A DNA stretch of 64,000 nt, taken from contig CAMWXJ010000002.1 of assembly GCA_947178215.1 (NCBI GenBank), positions 1 through 64,000 on the forward strand. The letters are read 5' to 3'. This document shows, in pieces, positions 43,898 to 51,718 of the stretch. A program made the translations under genes and the position numbers. Each line of letters opens with the position of its first letter. The first letter of the stretch is position 1. The notes beneath the pieces were generated by a model, which saw only the letters and a program-made list of their open reading frames with translations, made no database searches and was not told the DNA's origin. Source of the DNA: an uncultured Porphyromonadaceae bacterium (GTDB lineage Bacteria; Bacteroidota; Bacteroidia; Bacteroidales; Muribaculaceae).

Positions 43898-45765
43898 TCC
43901 ACAACGACGAAATATCGGGCACCGCTACCGCCGGACGCCCGGCCGAAGCATCATCCGCACCACGCTCACGCCTCAAAGCCATAGCCGACACCTGGCGCGA
44001 GGGCTTTCTCGAACTGGTGCTGTGGCGCGAGAAGCATATCAAGGAACGCTCGTTTCTTATCGTGCTCTCAATCATAGTGGGCGTGCTCGGAGGCGTGGCC
44101 GCGCTTATCCTGCGCTCGCTCATCTACTATATCTCTACTTTCCTGACACAGTTTCTGTCGGTGACGCGGAGCAACTGGCTCTACATGGTCTATCCCGTAG
44201 TGGGCATCCTTATCGTGAGCCTTTTCGTGCGCTATGTGGTGCGCGACAATATATCCCATGGCGTGACGCGCGTGCTCTACGCCATATCGCAGAACAAGAG
44301 CCGGCTCAAACGCAAGAATATGTGGTCGTCGCTCGTGGCGTCGTCAATCACCATTGGCTTCGGCGGCTCCGTTGGCGCCGAGGGCCCTATCGTATTCACC
44401 GGCTCGGCCATAGGCTCCAATCTGGGCCGAGTGTTTCATCTGTCGCCCCGCATACTGATGATACTTGTCGGAGCCGGTGCCGCGGCAGGTATTGCCGGCA
44501 TATTCAAGGCCCCTATCGCCGGGCTGCTGTTTACTATCGAGGTGCTTATGATTGACCTCACCACAGTGTCAGTGATGCCGCTGCTGCTTGCCTCTGTGGC
44601 GGGCGCCACGGTAGCCTACGTCACCACCGGCTACGAAGCCGAGTTTTTTTTCGTGCAGAGTGAGCCGTTTGTCGCCGCGCGCATACCTTTCGCGGTGCTT
44701 CTCGGTGTGTTCTGCGGACTTGTCAGCCTCTACTTTACCCGGTCGATGAACATGATGGAAAACATATTTTCGCGCCTCTCGGCCCCATGGAAAAAGATAC
44801 TCCTCGGCGGCAGCATCCTCGCCCTGCTCATCTTCATCTTCCCGCCCCTCTACGGCGAGGGATACACCTCAATCATACAGCTGCTTTCGGGCAACATAAG
44901 CTCCATTGTCGACGGCTCGCTCTTCTACGGCGAGGGGAGAAACGTGTGGTTTCTGCTCGCATTCATAGCCTGCCTTATACTCGCCAAATCGTTTGCCACA
45001 TCGGCAACCAATGGCGGCGGTGGCGTAGGCGGCACTTTCGCACCCTCGCTCTATGTTGGCTGCATGGCCGGCTTCTTCTTCGCCATGCTCATCAATCAGG
45101 TATTTGGTCTCGACCTGTCGGTCAAAAACTTCGCCCTCATGGGCATGGCAGGCGTAATGGCCGGCGTGATGCACGCCCCCCTCATGGCAATCTTCCTCAC
45201 CGCCGAGCTCACCGGCGGCTACACCCTGTTTTTGCCACTGCTCATCGTGGCCGGACTAAGCTACATCACTATACGCATCTTCGAGCCTTACTCTATCTAC
45301 GCCATGCGTCTGGCTCAACGCGGCGAGCTGCTGACACACCACAAAGACAAGGCGGTGCTCACCCTGCTCAAAGTCAACAATGTAATAGAGACCGAATTCA
45401 AGACGGTAAATCCCGGCATGGACTTGCGCTCGATGGTGAGCGTCATATCGCAAAGCAACCGTAACCTCTTCCCGGTGGTCGATGCCGACAATAAGCTCAT
45501 GGGCGTGGTGATGCTCGACGAGATACGAAACATCATGTTCCGCCCCGACCTCTACCGCCGCATGCATGTGTCGCAGTTCATGTCGATGCCTCCCGGCAAG
45601 ATTACCGAGGGAGACACTATGGAGCATGTCATGAAGCTGTTTGATGACACCGGCGCGTGGAATCTTCCGGTAGTCGACGCCGAGGGCCGCTATCTCGGCT
45701 TTGTGTCGAAATCTAAGATATTCAACAGCTACCGCCGCGTGCTCCGTCACTATTCCGAAGACTGA
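43894..45765 (+). CDS. ClC-family chloride channel/transporter with CBS domains
   Basis: A 623-residue inner-membrane protein. The membrane part (about 50-460) carries ClC filter motifs: GSVGAEGPIV with the gating glutamate E163, and GGVGGTFAPSLYVG. Two CBS domains follow (about 495-615: MVSVISQSNRNLFPVVDADNKLMGVV and MKLFDDTGAWNLPVVDAEGRYLGFV), which usually bind adenine nucleotides. It either conducts chloride or exchanges it for protons, for acid tolerance or charge balance; which is not decided here. The start at 43894 overlaps the preceding stop by four bases (ATGA); the longer frame from 43741 is an out-of-frame read of that gene. Confidence 0.93.
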   Translation: MIHNDEISGTATAGRPAEASSAPRSRLKAIADTWREGFLELVLWREKHIKERSFLIVLSIIVGVLGGVAALILRSLIYYISTFLTQFLSVTRSNWLYMVYPVVGILIVSLFVRYVVRDNISHGVTRVLYAISQNKSRLKRKNMWSSLVASSITIGFGGSVGAEGPIVFTGSAIGSNLGRVFHLSPRILMILVGAGAAAGIAGIFKAPIAGLLFTIEVLMIDLTTVSVMPLLLASVAGATVAYVTTGYEAEFFFVQSEPFVAARIPFAVLLGVFCGLVSLYFTRSMNMMENIFSRLSAPWKKILLGGSILALLIFIFPPLYGEGYTSIIQLLSGNISSIVDGSLFYGEGRNVWFLLAFIACLILAKSFATSATNGGGGVGGTFAPSLYVGCMAGFFFAMLINQVFGLDLSVKNFALMGMAGVMAGVMHAPLMAIFLTAELTGGYTLFLPLLIVAGLSYITIRIFEPYSIYAMRLAQRGELLTHHKDKAVLTLLKVNNVIETEFKTVNPGMDLRSMVSVISQSNRNLFPVVDADNKLMGVVMLDEIRNIMFRPDLYRRMHVSQFMSMPPGKITEGDTMEHVMKLFDDTGAWNLPVVDAEGRYLGFVSKSKIFNSYRRVLRHYSED

Positions 45766-45790
45766 CCGGAGGCACAGATTGCAGCTAGTA

Positions 45791-47050
45791 TTACCCGCGT
45801 GAGTCTACGCGGGCGCGGGCGGCTTCGGCAAGCGGAGTATCCATGATGCCGGCAGGAGCCTCCTCGCGTTCGAGGGCGCCTTTCATCCAATCCATATAGG
45901 GAGCCACATGTTCGAAAAAGCGACGGTAGCCGGCGCATAGATAGTTGAGACCCGGCTCGCCGTCGGCGGTGACGGCAAAACGGTTTTTGGGGCACTCGCC
46001 GTTGCACGCTTTGAGCCAGCGGCACTCGCGGCACTGTCGCGGCAAGGATGTGCGCTTCGATGCACCGAAGCTCTTCTGCTTGTCGGAAGTCATCATGCCG
46101 GCGATGGTAGATGTGTGGATATTACCGAGGCGATATTCGGGAAACACGAAATGGTCGCACGAATAGAGGTCGCCGTTATATTCCATGGCGGCGGCGTGGC
46201 CACACTGCGGAGCCATGGAGCAGATGCCGGGCATGACGCCCACCCAGTTGGCGAGCGTGGCGTCGAAAAGCTGGATGAACACACGGCCCACGTCGCCGAT
46301 GACCCAGCGGTCGAACAGGCGACACAAGAACTCTCCCCACTGCTCAGGTGTCACCGAGAACTCTGTTAGCTCGCCGCGCATCTTTACTGAACATAAGCCG
46401 CGATCGGCCTCGGCGACACGCTCCACAATTGGGGCGAACTGAATGAAGTCACATCCTATGGACTTGAAAAAATCGTAGAACTCCTCGGGGTAGTCGGCAT
46501 TGAACTCATTGACGACGGCCATGGCGTTCCACTCCACTCCGTGGGTTTTGAGCATGTCGATGCCGGCCATGACCTTGCGCCACGACGGCGCGCCGGTCTT
46601 CATGCGGCGGTACTCGTCGTGAAATTCCTGCGGGCCGTCAATGGATATGCCCACCAGAAAGTCATTCTCCTTGAAAAAGCGGCACCACTCGGGAGTAAGC
46701 AGCGTGCCGTTGGTCTGAAAACAGTTGACAATATGCCGGCCGCGTCCATAGCGTCGCTGGAATTCGAGCGCCTTGCGGTAGAAGTCGATATGACGCATGG
46801 TAGCCTCGCCGCCATGCCATGTGAAGTTGACCTCGGGGGTGGTGGTGGCACCGATATATTGCCTTACAAACTCTTCCAGTGTGTGGTCGCTCATCAGATG
46901 GCGCCGCTCCTGCGGGTCATAATACTTCTTCTTTTCAAGATAATAGCAGTAGCTGCACGCCATGTTGCACGTAGAGCCTACGGGCTTTGGCATGACATAG
47001 AGAGGCGAAGCAAACGGCGACAGGGCCGGCGAGTTGTCAAACTGGTTCAT
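45791..47050 (-). CDS. radical SAM anaerobic sulfatase-maturating enzyme (SPASM)
   Basis: A 419-residue iron-sulfur enzyme. The radical SAM cluster ligands are C28, C32 and C35 in CNMACSYCYYLEKKK, followed by FTWHGGEAT. The SPASM region carries further cysteine ligands: GICSMAPQC, LYSCDHFVFPEYRLGNI, and CRECRWLKACNGECPKNR (about 340-360). These match anaerobic sulfatase maturases, which turn a Cys or Ser of sulfatases into formylglycine. No sulfatase is encoded in this window, so its clients lie elsewhere. Start at 47050 is preferred since the in-frame upstream ATG (47104) lies beyond the predicted promoter. Converges with the ClC gene (25-base gap). Confidence 0.93.
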   Translation of the reverse strand: MNQFDNSPALSPFASPLYVMPKPVGSTCNMACSYCYYLEKKKYYDPQERRHLMSDHTLEEFVRQYIGATTTPEVNFTWHGGEATMRHIDFYRKALEFQRRYGRGRHIVNCFQTNGTLLTPEWCRFFKENDFLVGISIDGPQEFHDEYRRMKTGAPSWRKVMAGIDMLKTHGVEWNAMAVVNEFNADYPEEFYDFFKSIGCDFIQFAPIVERVAEADRGLCSVKMRGELTEFSVTPEQWGEFLCRLFDRWVIGDVGRVFIQLFDATLANWVGVMPGICSMAPQCGHAAAMEYNGDLYSCDHFVFPEYRLGNIHTSTIAGMMTSDKQKSFGASKRTSLPRQCRECRWLKACNGECPKNRFAVTADGEPGLNYLCAGYRRFFEHVAPYMDWMKGALEREEAPAGIMDTPLAEAARARVDSRG

Positions 47051-47090
47051 AATCGGGTGAGGGGCCGGCTGAAAATCCACGGCCTCTCCT

Positions 47091-47099
47091 GCAAAGATA
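47091..47099 (-). promoter_or_regulatory. -7 box of the maturase gene
   Basis: The minus strand reads TATCTTTGC here, about 40 bases before the maturase start at 47050. Confidence 0.5.
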
Positions 47100-47141
47100 C
47101 GCAAAAAGAGCGAGACCGTAAAACGACCGTGTAAACTGAAA

Positions 47142-47182
47142 GCGCCCGCCGGGCTCTCGTTGCGAGAAGCTCCGGCGGGCGC
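47142..47182 (-). terminator. terminator of the TPR lipoprotein gene
   Basis: GCGCCCGCCGG (47142-47152) pairs with 47172-47182 and the interior adds TCTCG/CGAGA, giving a long hairpin. In minus direction it is followed by TTTCAGTTT. It lies between the TPR lipoprotein stop and the maturase promoter. Confidence 0.75.
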
Positions 47183-47219
47183 CGTATGCGCTTATTCCGT
47201 TTAAGTACGGTTCAGCTTA

Positions 47220-48908
47220 TTACTGAATGCCTTGAAGATTGAACTTCGAGAATTCGAGGTCGTTGACAGCCTGCTTGGCGATGTTCTGGTCGAGCTTGAT
47301 AGCCTGACGAAGATTCGAGGTAACGAGCTGGCTGTTGTTGGTGCGTGCACCGAGGATGGCGGTGAGATAGTAGGTCACTGCGTCGGGTTCGGTGATTGAA
47401 GCGAGGGTCGAGCGGGCTGCTCCGTAGTCCTTGGTGATAATCTGGGCGAGGGCGGCGTTGTTGCTCTTGCTGTCACCGAAAGCCTTGACGGCAGCGGCGG
47501 CATCACCCTGCTTGAGGTAGTAGACACCGAGAGCTTCGCCGAGCTCTTTGAGACCGCCGGCGTTGCCAAACGAGCGGTTAGCCGAAGCGTAGTCGCCGTT
47601 GAGGAGGGAGATGAGGCCGAGGTTCATCTGAGCCTCGGGAGCCGAGGGATTGAGCTGAGCGGCCTTCTGGAAGCTCTGCTTGGCAGCCTCGTAGTTGCCG
47701 GCCTGATACTGGGCCATGCCGAGGTTGTTGAAGGTGCGGTAGTCGTTGGGGTAGAGCTGGCTGGCCTTCTTGTAGATAGCCTGCTGACGGCCATTATTGT
47801 CGGTGAGGGTGGCGGCGTAGAGGATTTCGTCGATAGAGAGGGCGGCGGGATCGTTGTCGAAGAACGCGTTGATCTGCTCGTCGCTCTTGCCGATAACGTT
47901 TACAGAAGCGGTGAGGCGGCTGTAACGGAGCTGGGGAAGAATGGTCTCGGCGAGAGTCTCGAACACGTTAGAGAGGTTGTGGATTTCACGCTCGCGCTGC
48001 TCGGGGTCCTTGTACATGGAGAGAACAGAGAGGATGAGCTCCTTGTCCTGGATATTGGAAGCCTCGACGAGTTTCTTGAAGCCTTCCCAGTCCTCGGCGG
48101 TGAACTGCTTGGTGATTTCGCCGAAGTCGGTGATAGCCTCCTTTTTGAGCTTCTTGGTGAGATAGTCGTTGGTCACCTTCTCACGCTTCTGGGCGAGCTG
48201 GTTGTTGAACTCCCAGGGGCCGTCGGGCGAAGCGTACGACGAGATGTTGATGTCCTCGATAACGCGGGCGGTGTCCTCCGAAGCCTTCTTCACGTCAGCG
48301 TTGAACGACTCCATCTGAGCGCTTGTGAGCTGACTGTTGCGGATGTTGGCCTGGTTGATGAGGAAGAGAATGTCGGCGGTGTACTTCTCGTTGATGATGC
48401 GCTGGAACTTGTCAGGAGCGATAGCGGGGTTAACGGAACCGGCGTCGGCGAGGGCGGCGGTGGCGATTACGCCGTTGGCTACCTTGACGCGGGGAAGAGC
48501 ATACTGCTTCTTGCCCTGCTGTACCTGGAAGTCGAGGAAGAGCTCGCTCTTCTGCATCTCGGGCTGGTAGGTAAAGTTGACGGGGATAGTGTAGCTGCCG
48601 CCATTGTCGTAAGACACGGTGGTGGCGTTGCCGCGAACCTTCTCACCCTGGAAACGATAAGAAGTCGAAGTAGCCTCGCCGCCATTCCATACGAGCACGG
48701 GGGTAACGGTCACCTCGGCATTCTTCTTGAAGAACTTTGCGGGTACGTTGGCTGTTACAGTGGCGGGAACCTGAGTGCCCACTACTTCGAGGGGATTCGG
48801 GTTTGTGGTGAAGTAATCAGCGGCAAACTGATTCATCTTCTTGTTACAACCCGTCAGCATCATGAGTGCGCCTACAAAAAGCACGGCGCGGCTGATAAGT
48901 CTTTTCAT
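47220..48908 (-). CDS. lipoprotein with OmpA-like and tetratricopeptide repeats
   Basis: A 562-residue lipoprotein (signal MKRLISRAVLFVGALMMLTGC, C21). The N-terminal beta region (about 30-170) contains PLEVVGTQVPATVTANVPAKFF and strand-rich segments. The centre (about 180-300) has an OmpA-like pattern with DINISSYASPDGPWEFNNQLAQKREKVTNDYLTKKL. The C-terminal part (about 370-540) has TPR units (RTFNNLGMAQYQAGNYEAAKQSFQKAAQLNPSAPEAQMNLGLISLLNGDYASA). Such proteins are common in Bacteroidales but have no established role; envelope assembly or peptidoglycan tethering is likely. The start at 48908 gives a good lipobox; the 40 upstream in-frame residues include the promoter region. The layout is the same as in the pilus-locus protein at 22139-23563. 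Confidence 0.8.
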   Translation of the reverse strand: MKRLISRAVLFVGALMMLTGCNKKMNQFAADYFTTNPNPLEVVGTQVPATVTANVPAKFFKKNAEVTVTPVLVWNGGEATSTSYRFQGEKVRGNATTVSYDNGGSYTIPVNFTYQPEMQKSELFLDFQVQQGKKQYALPRVKVANGVIATAALADAGSVNPAIAPDKFQRIINEKYTADILFLINQANIRNSQLTSAQMESFNADVKKASEDTARVIEDINISSYASPDGPWEFNNQLAQKREKVTNDYLTKKLKKEAITDFGEITKQFTAEDWEGFKKLVEASNIQDKELILSVLSMYKDPEQREREIHNLSNVFETLAETILPQLRYSRLTASVNVIGKSDEQINAFFDNDPAALSIDEILYAATLTDNNGRQQAIYKKASQLYPNDYRTFNNLGMAQYQAGNYEAAKQSFQKAAQLNPSAPEAQMNLGLISLLNGDYASANRSFGNAGGLKELGEALGVYYLKQGDAAAAVKAFGDSKSNNAALAQIITKDYGAARSTLASITEPDAVTYYLTAILGARTNNSQLVTSNLRQAIKLDQNIAKQAVNDLEFSKFNLQGIQ

Positions 48909-48995
48909 AATTCGTTGAAACGTGAAAAAGATATAAATGTAATAGTTAAAAGCAGGATATGACCGGGAGGCACCCCGCAGGGCGCTACTCGGATG

Positions 48996-49003
48996 CAAAG
49001 ATA
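48996..49003 (-). promoter_or_regulatory. -7 box of the TPR lipoprotein gene
   Basis: On the minus strand 49003-48996 reads TATCTTTG, giving a leader of roughly 80 bases before the ATG at 48908. Confidence 0.5.
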
Positions 49004-49045
49004 CGAAATTTATGCGGGATAACAACACCCCGCCCCCACAAAAAC

Positions 49046-50428
49046 TTACCTATTTGCAATATAGGACCGACGGCGTCCACGCGCATAACGGGTGAATATG
49101 ACGGCGCTCGTCAGCAGCTCGGCTGCGGGGATAGCCAGCCACAGCCCCTCGGCCCCCGCGAGCTCGGGCAACATGATGAAGCATGGCACAAGGAATATGA
49201 CGCCGCGCAGCAGGGTGTAGACAGTCGATTCGGCGGCCCGCTCTATGCTCTGGCAGTAGCCGATAAAGGCGATGTTGACGGCAAAAAACACCGCGCAGAT
49301 TGAGAAGAGCGGCAGGCCGTCGACGGCAAGCGCATAGGCCTCCTCGTGCGGGCTGAGAAACAAGCCCGTGATACCGCGCGCGCCGAGCCACAGACCAATC
49401 GTCACCGCTATGCCGCACACCACTGCCGTGACAATCGACACTCTAAGCGCGCGGCTCACACGCTCCGCGCTCCGGGCGCCGTAGTTGTAGCTGATTATCG
49501 GCTGAGCCGACTGCGCCACGGCGTTGCTCATCGAGAACACCAGCGGGAACAGATAACAGGCTATGGCATAAGCGGCCACTCCGTTCTCTCCGAGCCACGC
49601 CATGAACATGTAGTTGCCCGTGAGCATCATCACGCCCATTGCAATCTCGGTGAGGAACGTGGCAAATCCTATCTTCATCATATAGCCGGTGTTGCGGATG
49701 GTGAGCAGCAGCGATGTCACCGACATTTTAAGGCGGTAGAAGCGGAGCGTGTCGGCCATGCCGACGAAATAAAACAGCACCATGACACCACCTGCGGCAC
49801 ATGCTATCGAAGTAGCCATAGCTGCGCCTTTCACGCCCATACCGAGCGGAAACACCATGTACCAGTCGAGCACTATGTTAATCACAGCAGCTACAATCTG
49901 CACCGTCATGGCATATTTTGGGGAGCCATCGAGGCGTATAAGCATCATGCCCACACACTCGATGAAGAGAAACACCAGTCCCGGCACCAGCCACAGCAGA
50001 TAGTCAATGGCATGGTGTTCGAGCAGAGGGCTGCATCCGAGCCACCCCACAACCTCATAAGGCAGCAGCAGACTCACAATGCTTATAAGGCCCACCATCA
50101 TCAGTCCGGCTATAAATGCCTGCGTCATGATGATGCGGGCAGCCTTGACATTGGATTCGGAGAGGCGTATGCTTGCCACTACCGACGATCCGATGCCAAA
50201 CATAAGCCCTATGCCGGTGCTCACCATGAATATCGGGGCCACTATATTGACGGCGGCAATACCCTCGGCGCCAACACCACGGCCGACGAAAATACCATCT
50301 ATTACCGTAAGGGCCGAATTGAATATCATGCCTATGAGCGTGGGGAAGAAAAGCACGCTAAACAGACGGCCTATCTTGCCGTTGGCAAAATCAAGCTTGT
50401 CGCGGTCGAGATTCCTGTCTTTTGTCAT
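49046..50428 (-). CDS. MATE family efflux transporter (MepA-like)
   Basis: A 460-residue inner-membrane protein with about twelve helices. The first half has FFPTLIGMIFNSALTVIDGIFVGRGVGAEGIAAVNIVAP, typical of the MepA/DinF branch, unlike the NorM-like transporter at 18783-20135. The second half begins near MKIGFATFLTEIAMGVMMLTGNYM, with SNAVAQSAQPIISYNYGA further on. It exports drugs or metabolites driven by an ion gradient; substrates are unknown. A minus-strand box TAATTTTG at 50485-50478 lies 50 bases upstream. Confidence 0.92.
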   Translation of the reverse strand: MTKDRNLDRDKLDFANGKIGRLFSVLFFPTLIGMIFNSALTVIDGIFVGRGVGAEGIAAVNIVAPIFMVSTGIGLMFGIGSSVVASIRLSESNVKAARIIMTQAFIAGLMMVGLISIVSLLLPYEVVGWLGCSPLLEHHAIDYLLWLVPGLVFLFIECVGMMLIRLDGSPKYAMTVQIVAAVINIVLDWYMVFPLGMGVKGAAMATSIACAAGGVMVLFYFVGMADTLRFYRLKMSVTSLLLTIRNTGYMMKIGFATFLTEIAMGVMMLTGNYMFMAWLGENGVAAYAIACYLFPLVFSMSNAVAQSAQPIISYNYGARSAERVSRALRVSIVTAVVCGIAVTIGLWLGARGITGLFLSPHEEAYALAVDGLPLFSICAVFFAVNIAFIGYCQSIERAAESTVYTLLRGVIFLVPCFIMLPELAGAEGLWLAIPAAELLTSAVIFTRYARGRRRSYIANR

Positions 50429-50477
50429 ACCATTCTGTTGCAGTCGTTGTAGGTTATCAATTCGGTTTTTGAGGCCG

Positions 50478-50485
50478 CAAAATTA
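50478..50485 (-). promoter_or_regulatory. -7 box of the MepA-like transporter gene
   Basis: The minus strand reads TAATTTTG at 50485-50478, followed by C, in the position expected for a leader of about 45 bases before 50428. Confidence 0.45.
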
Positions 50486-50556
50486 GGACTTATAACCGAC
50501 ACTGCAAAATAATACCCGCCGCACGTCCCGGCTCACGCCGACACAGATTATAACGC

Positions 50557-50611
50557 GGACTCTTCGGACTGCGCAGACTGCTCTAAAAGGTCTGCAAAAT
50601 CCGAAGAGTCC
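50557..50611. repeat. nested inverted repeat between two minus-strand genes
   Basis: GGACTCTTCGGA (50557-50568) pairs with TCCGAAGAGTCC (50600-50611), and inside it GCAGAC (50573-50578) pairs with GTCTGC (50590-50595). It lies 21 bases after the OmpA lipoprotein stop. Without a T run it may be an mRNA-end structure or a dispersed palindromic repeat. Confidence 0.7.
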
Positions 50612-50631
50612 GAAAAGTCAGCGCGCCCTGC

Positions 50632-51510
50632 TCAGTCGGCCGATTCAGGAGCTTTGTCGATGAGATCGAGGAACTGATTGAGTTCGGGGGTGATGATGAT
50701 CTGAGTGCGACGGTTGAGCTGACGCCCCTCGGCAGTGTCGTTGGTCGCCACAGGATTGTACTCGCCGCGTCCGCCGGCGGTGAGGCGAGCCGGGTCGACT
50801 CCGAATTTATTCTGCAACGCCTGCACTACCGAAGAAGCGCGCAAGGCCGAGAGGTCCCAGTTGTTGCGTATGTTGGTGCGCGAGATAGGCACATTGTCGG
50901 TATTGCCCTCCACGAGCACCGAATAGTCCTTGTAGTCCTTGATTATCTTGGCTATCTTGCTCAGAATATCCATTGCCGAGGGATTTATTTCGTAGCTTCC
51001 CGAGCGGAACAGCATATTGTCGGCCAGCGATATATATACCACTCCTTTGAGCACCTTGACATCGACGTCGCGCAGTTCCGACGACGACAGCGAGCGCGTG
51101 AGATTGTTGGTGAGCACCATATTGAGGCTATCACTGCGGCTCTTGGCCGCCACAAGCTGCTGTATGTAGCGGTTGGAGGCGTTGATTTCGTCGATTAGCT
51201 TGGAAATGTTGGCGCTGCCGGCCTGGTTCTGGTCAAGCGCCCTGTTGAGGGTATGCTGCACCTGCTCGTAGTCCTTGCGCAGCTCTTCGTTGCGGGCGCG
51301 GGCTTCGGCAAGCATCTGGTCGAGAGTCTGGGCCTTCGAGGTCGAGGCGCCGAGAGCCTTCTGCGAGTCGTCGTACGACGCCCTGAGCTGCTCATATTCA
51401 CCTTTGAGCGCATTATATTTCTTGTTGCTCACACACGATGTGACCGACAGCGATGCCACTGTCACTGCTATTGCGGCAAAAGCCGTCATGATGAGTCGGT
51501 TGGCTTTCAT
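50632..51510 (-). CDS. OmpA family peptidoglycan-associated lipoprotein
   Basis: A 292-residue lipoprotein (signal to LSVTSC, C26). A long coiled coil (about 30-150) is followed by an OmpA C-terminal domain (about 165-280) with LADNMLFRSGSYEINPSAMDILSKIAKII, VEGNTDNVPI and NNWDLSALRASSVVQAL; the Asp and Arg that hold diaminopimelate are present. It links outer membrane and cell wall. The start at 51510 is chosen by the signal peptide. In its leader is a hairpin TGCCCC/GGGGCA (51539-51563). Confidence 0.93.
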   Translation of the reverse strand: MKANRLIMTAFAAIAVTVASLSVTSCVSNKKYNALKGEYEQLRASYDDSQKALGASTSKAQTLDQMLAEARARNEELRKDYEQVQHTLNRALDQNQAGSANISKLIDEINASNRYIQQLVAAKSRSDSLNMVLTNNLTRSLSSSELRDVDVKVLKGVVYISLADNMLFRSGSYEINPSAMDILSKIAKIIKDYKDYSVLVEGNTDNVPISRTNIRNNWDLSALRASSVVQALQNKFGVDPARLTAGGRGEYNPVATNDTAEGRQLNRRTQIIITPELNQFLDLIDKAPESAD

Positions 51511-51646
51511 AATCTGATATTGAGGAGTAAAACGAGATTGCCCCATCCGCTTAAGCCGGGGCATATAATCTTAACGCCGGGGCGTAGTCGGGTGTTCATT
51601 GAAATTTATTGCATCGGTTGTTAACAAATATTTCATTATAATTTCT

Positions 51647-51654
51647 TATCTTTG
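51647..51654 (+). promoter_or_regulatory. -7 box of the Na/Pi cotransporter gene
   Basis: TATCTTTG followed by C, 65 bases before the ATG at 51719. No well-spaced TTTG box. Confidence 0.5.
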
Positions 51655-51718
51655 CAATGTCAGCCTCACGGCCACGCCGGAGCCAAGACACATATTGTTA
51701 TTACTTGCCTACACGACA

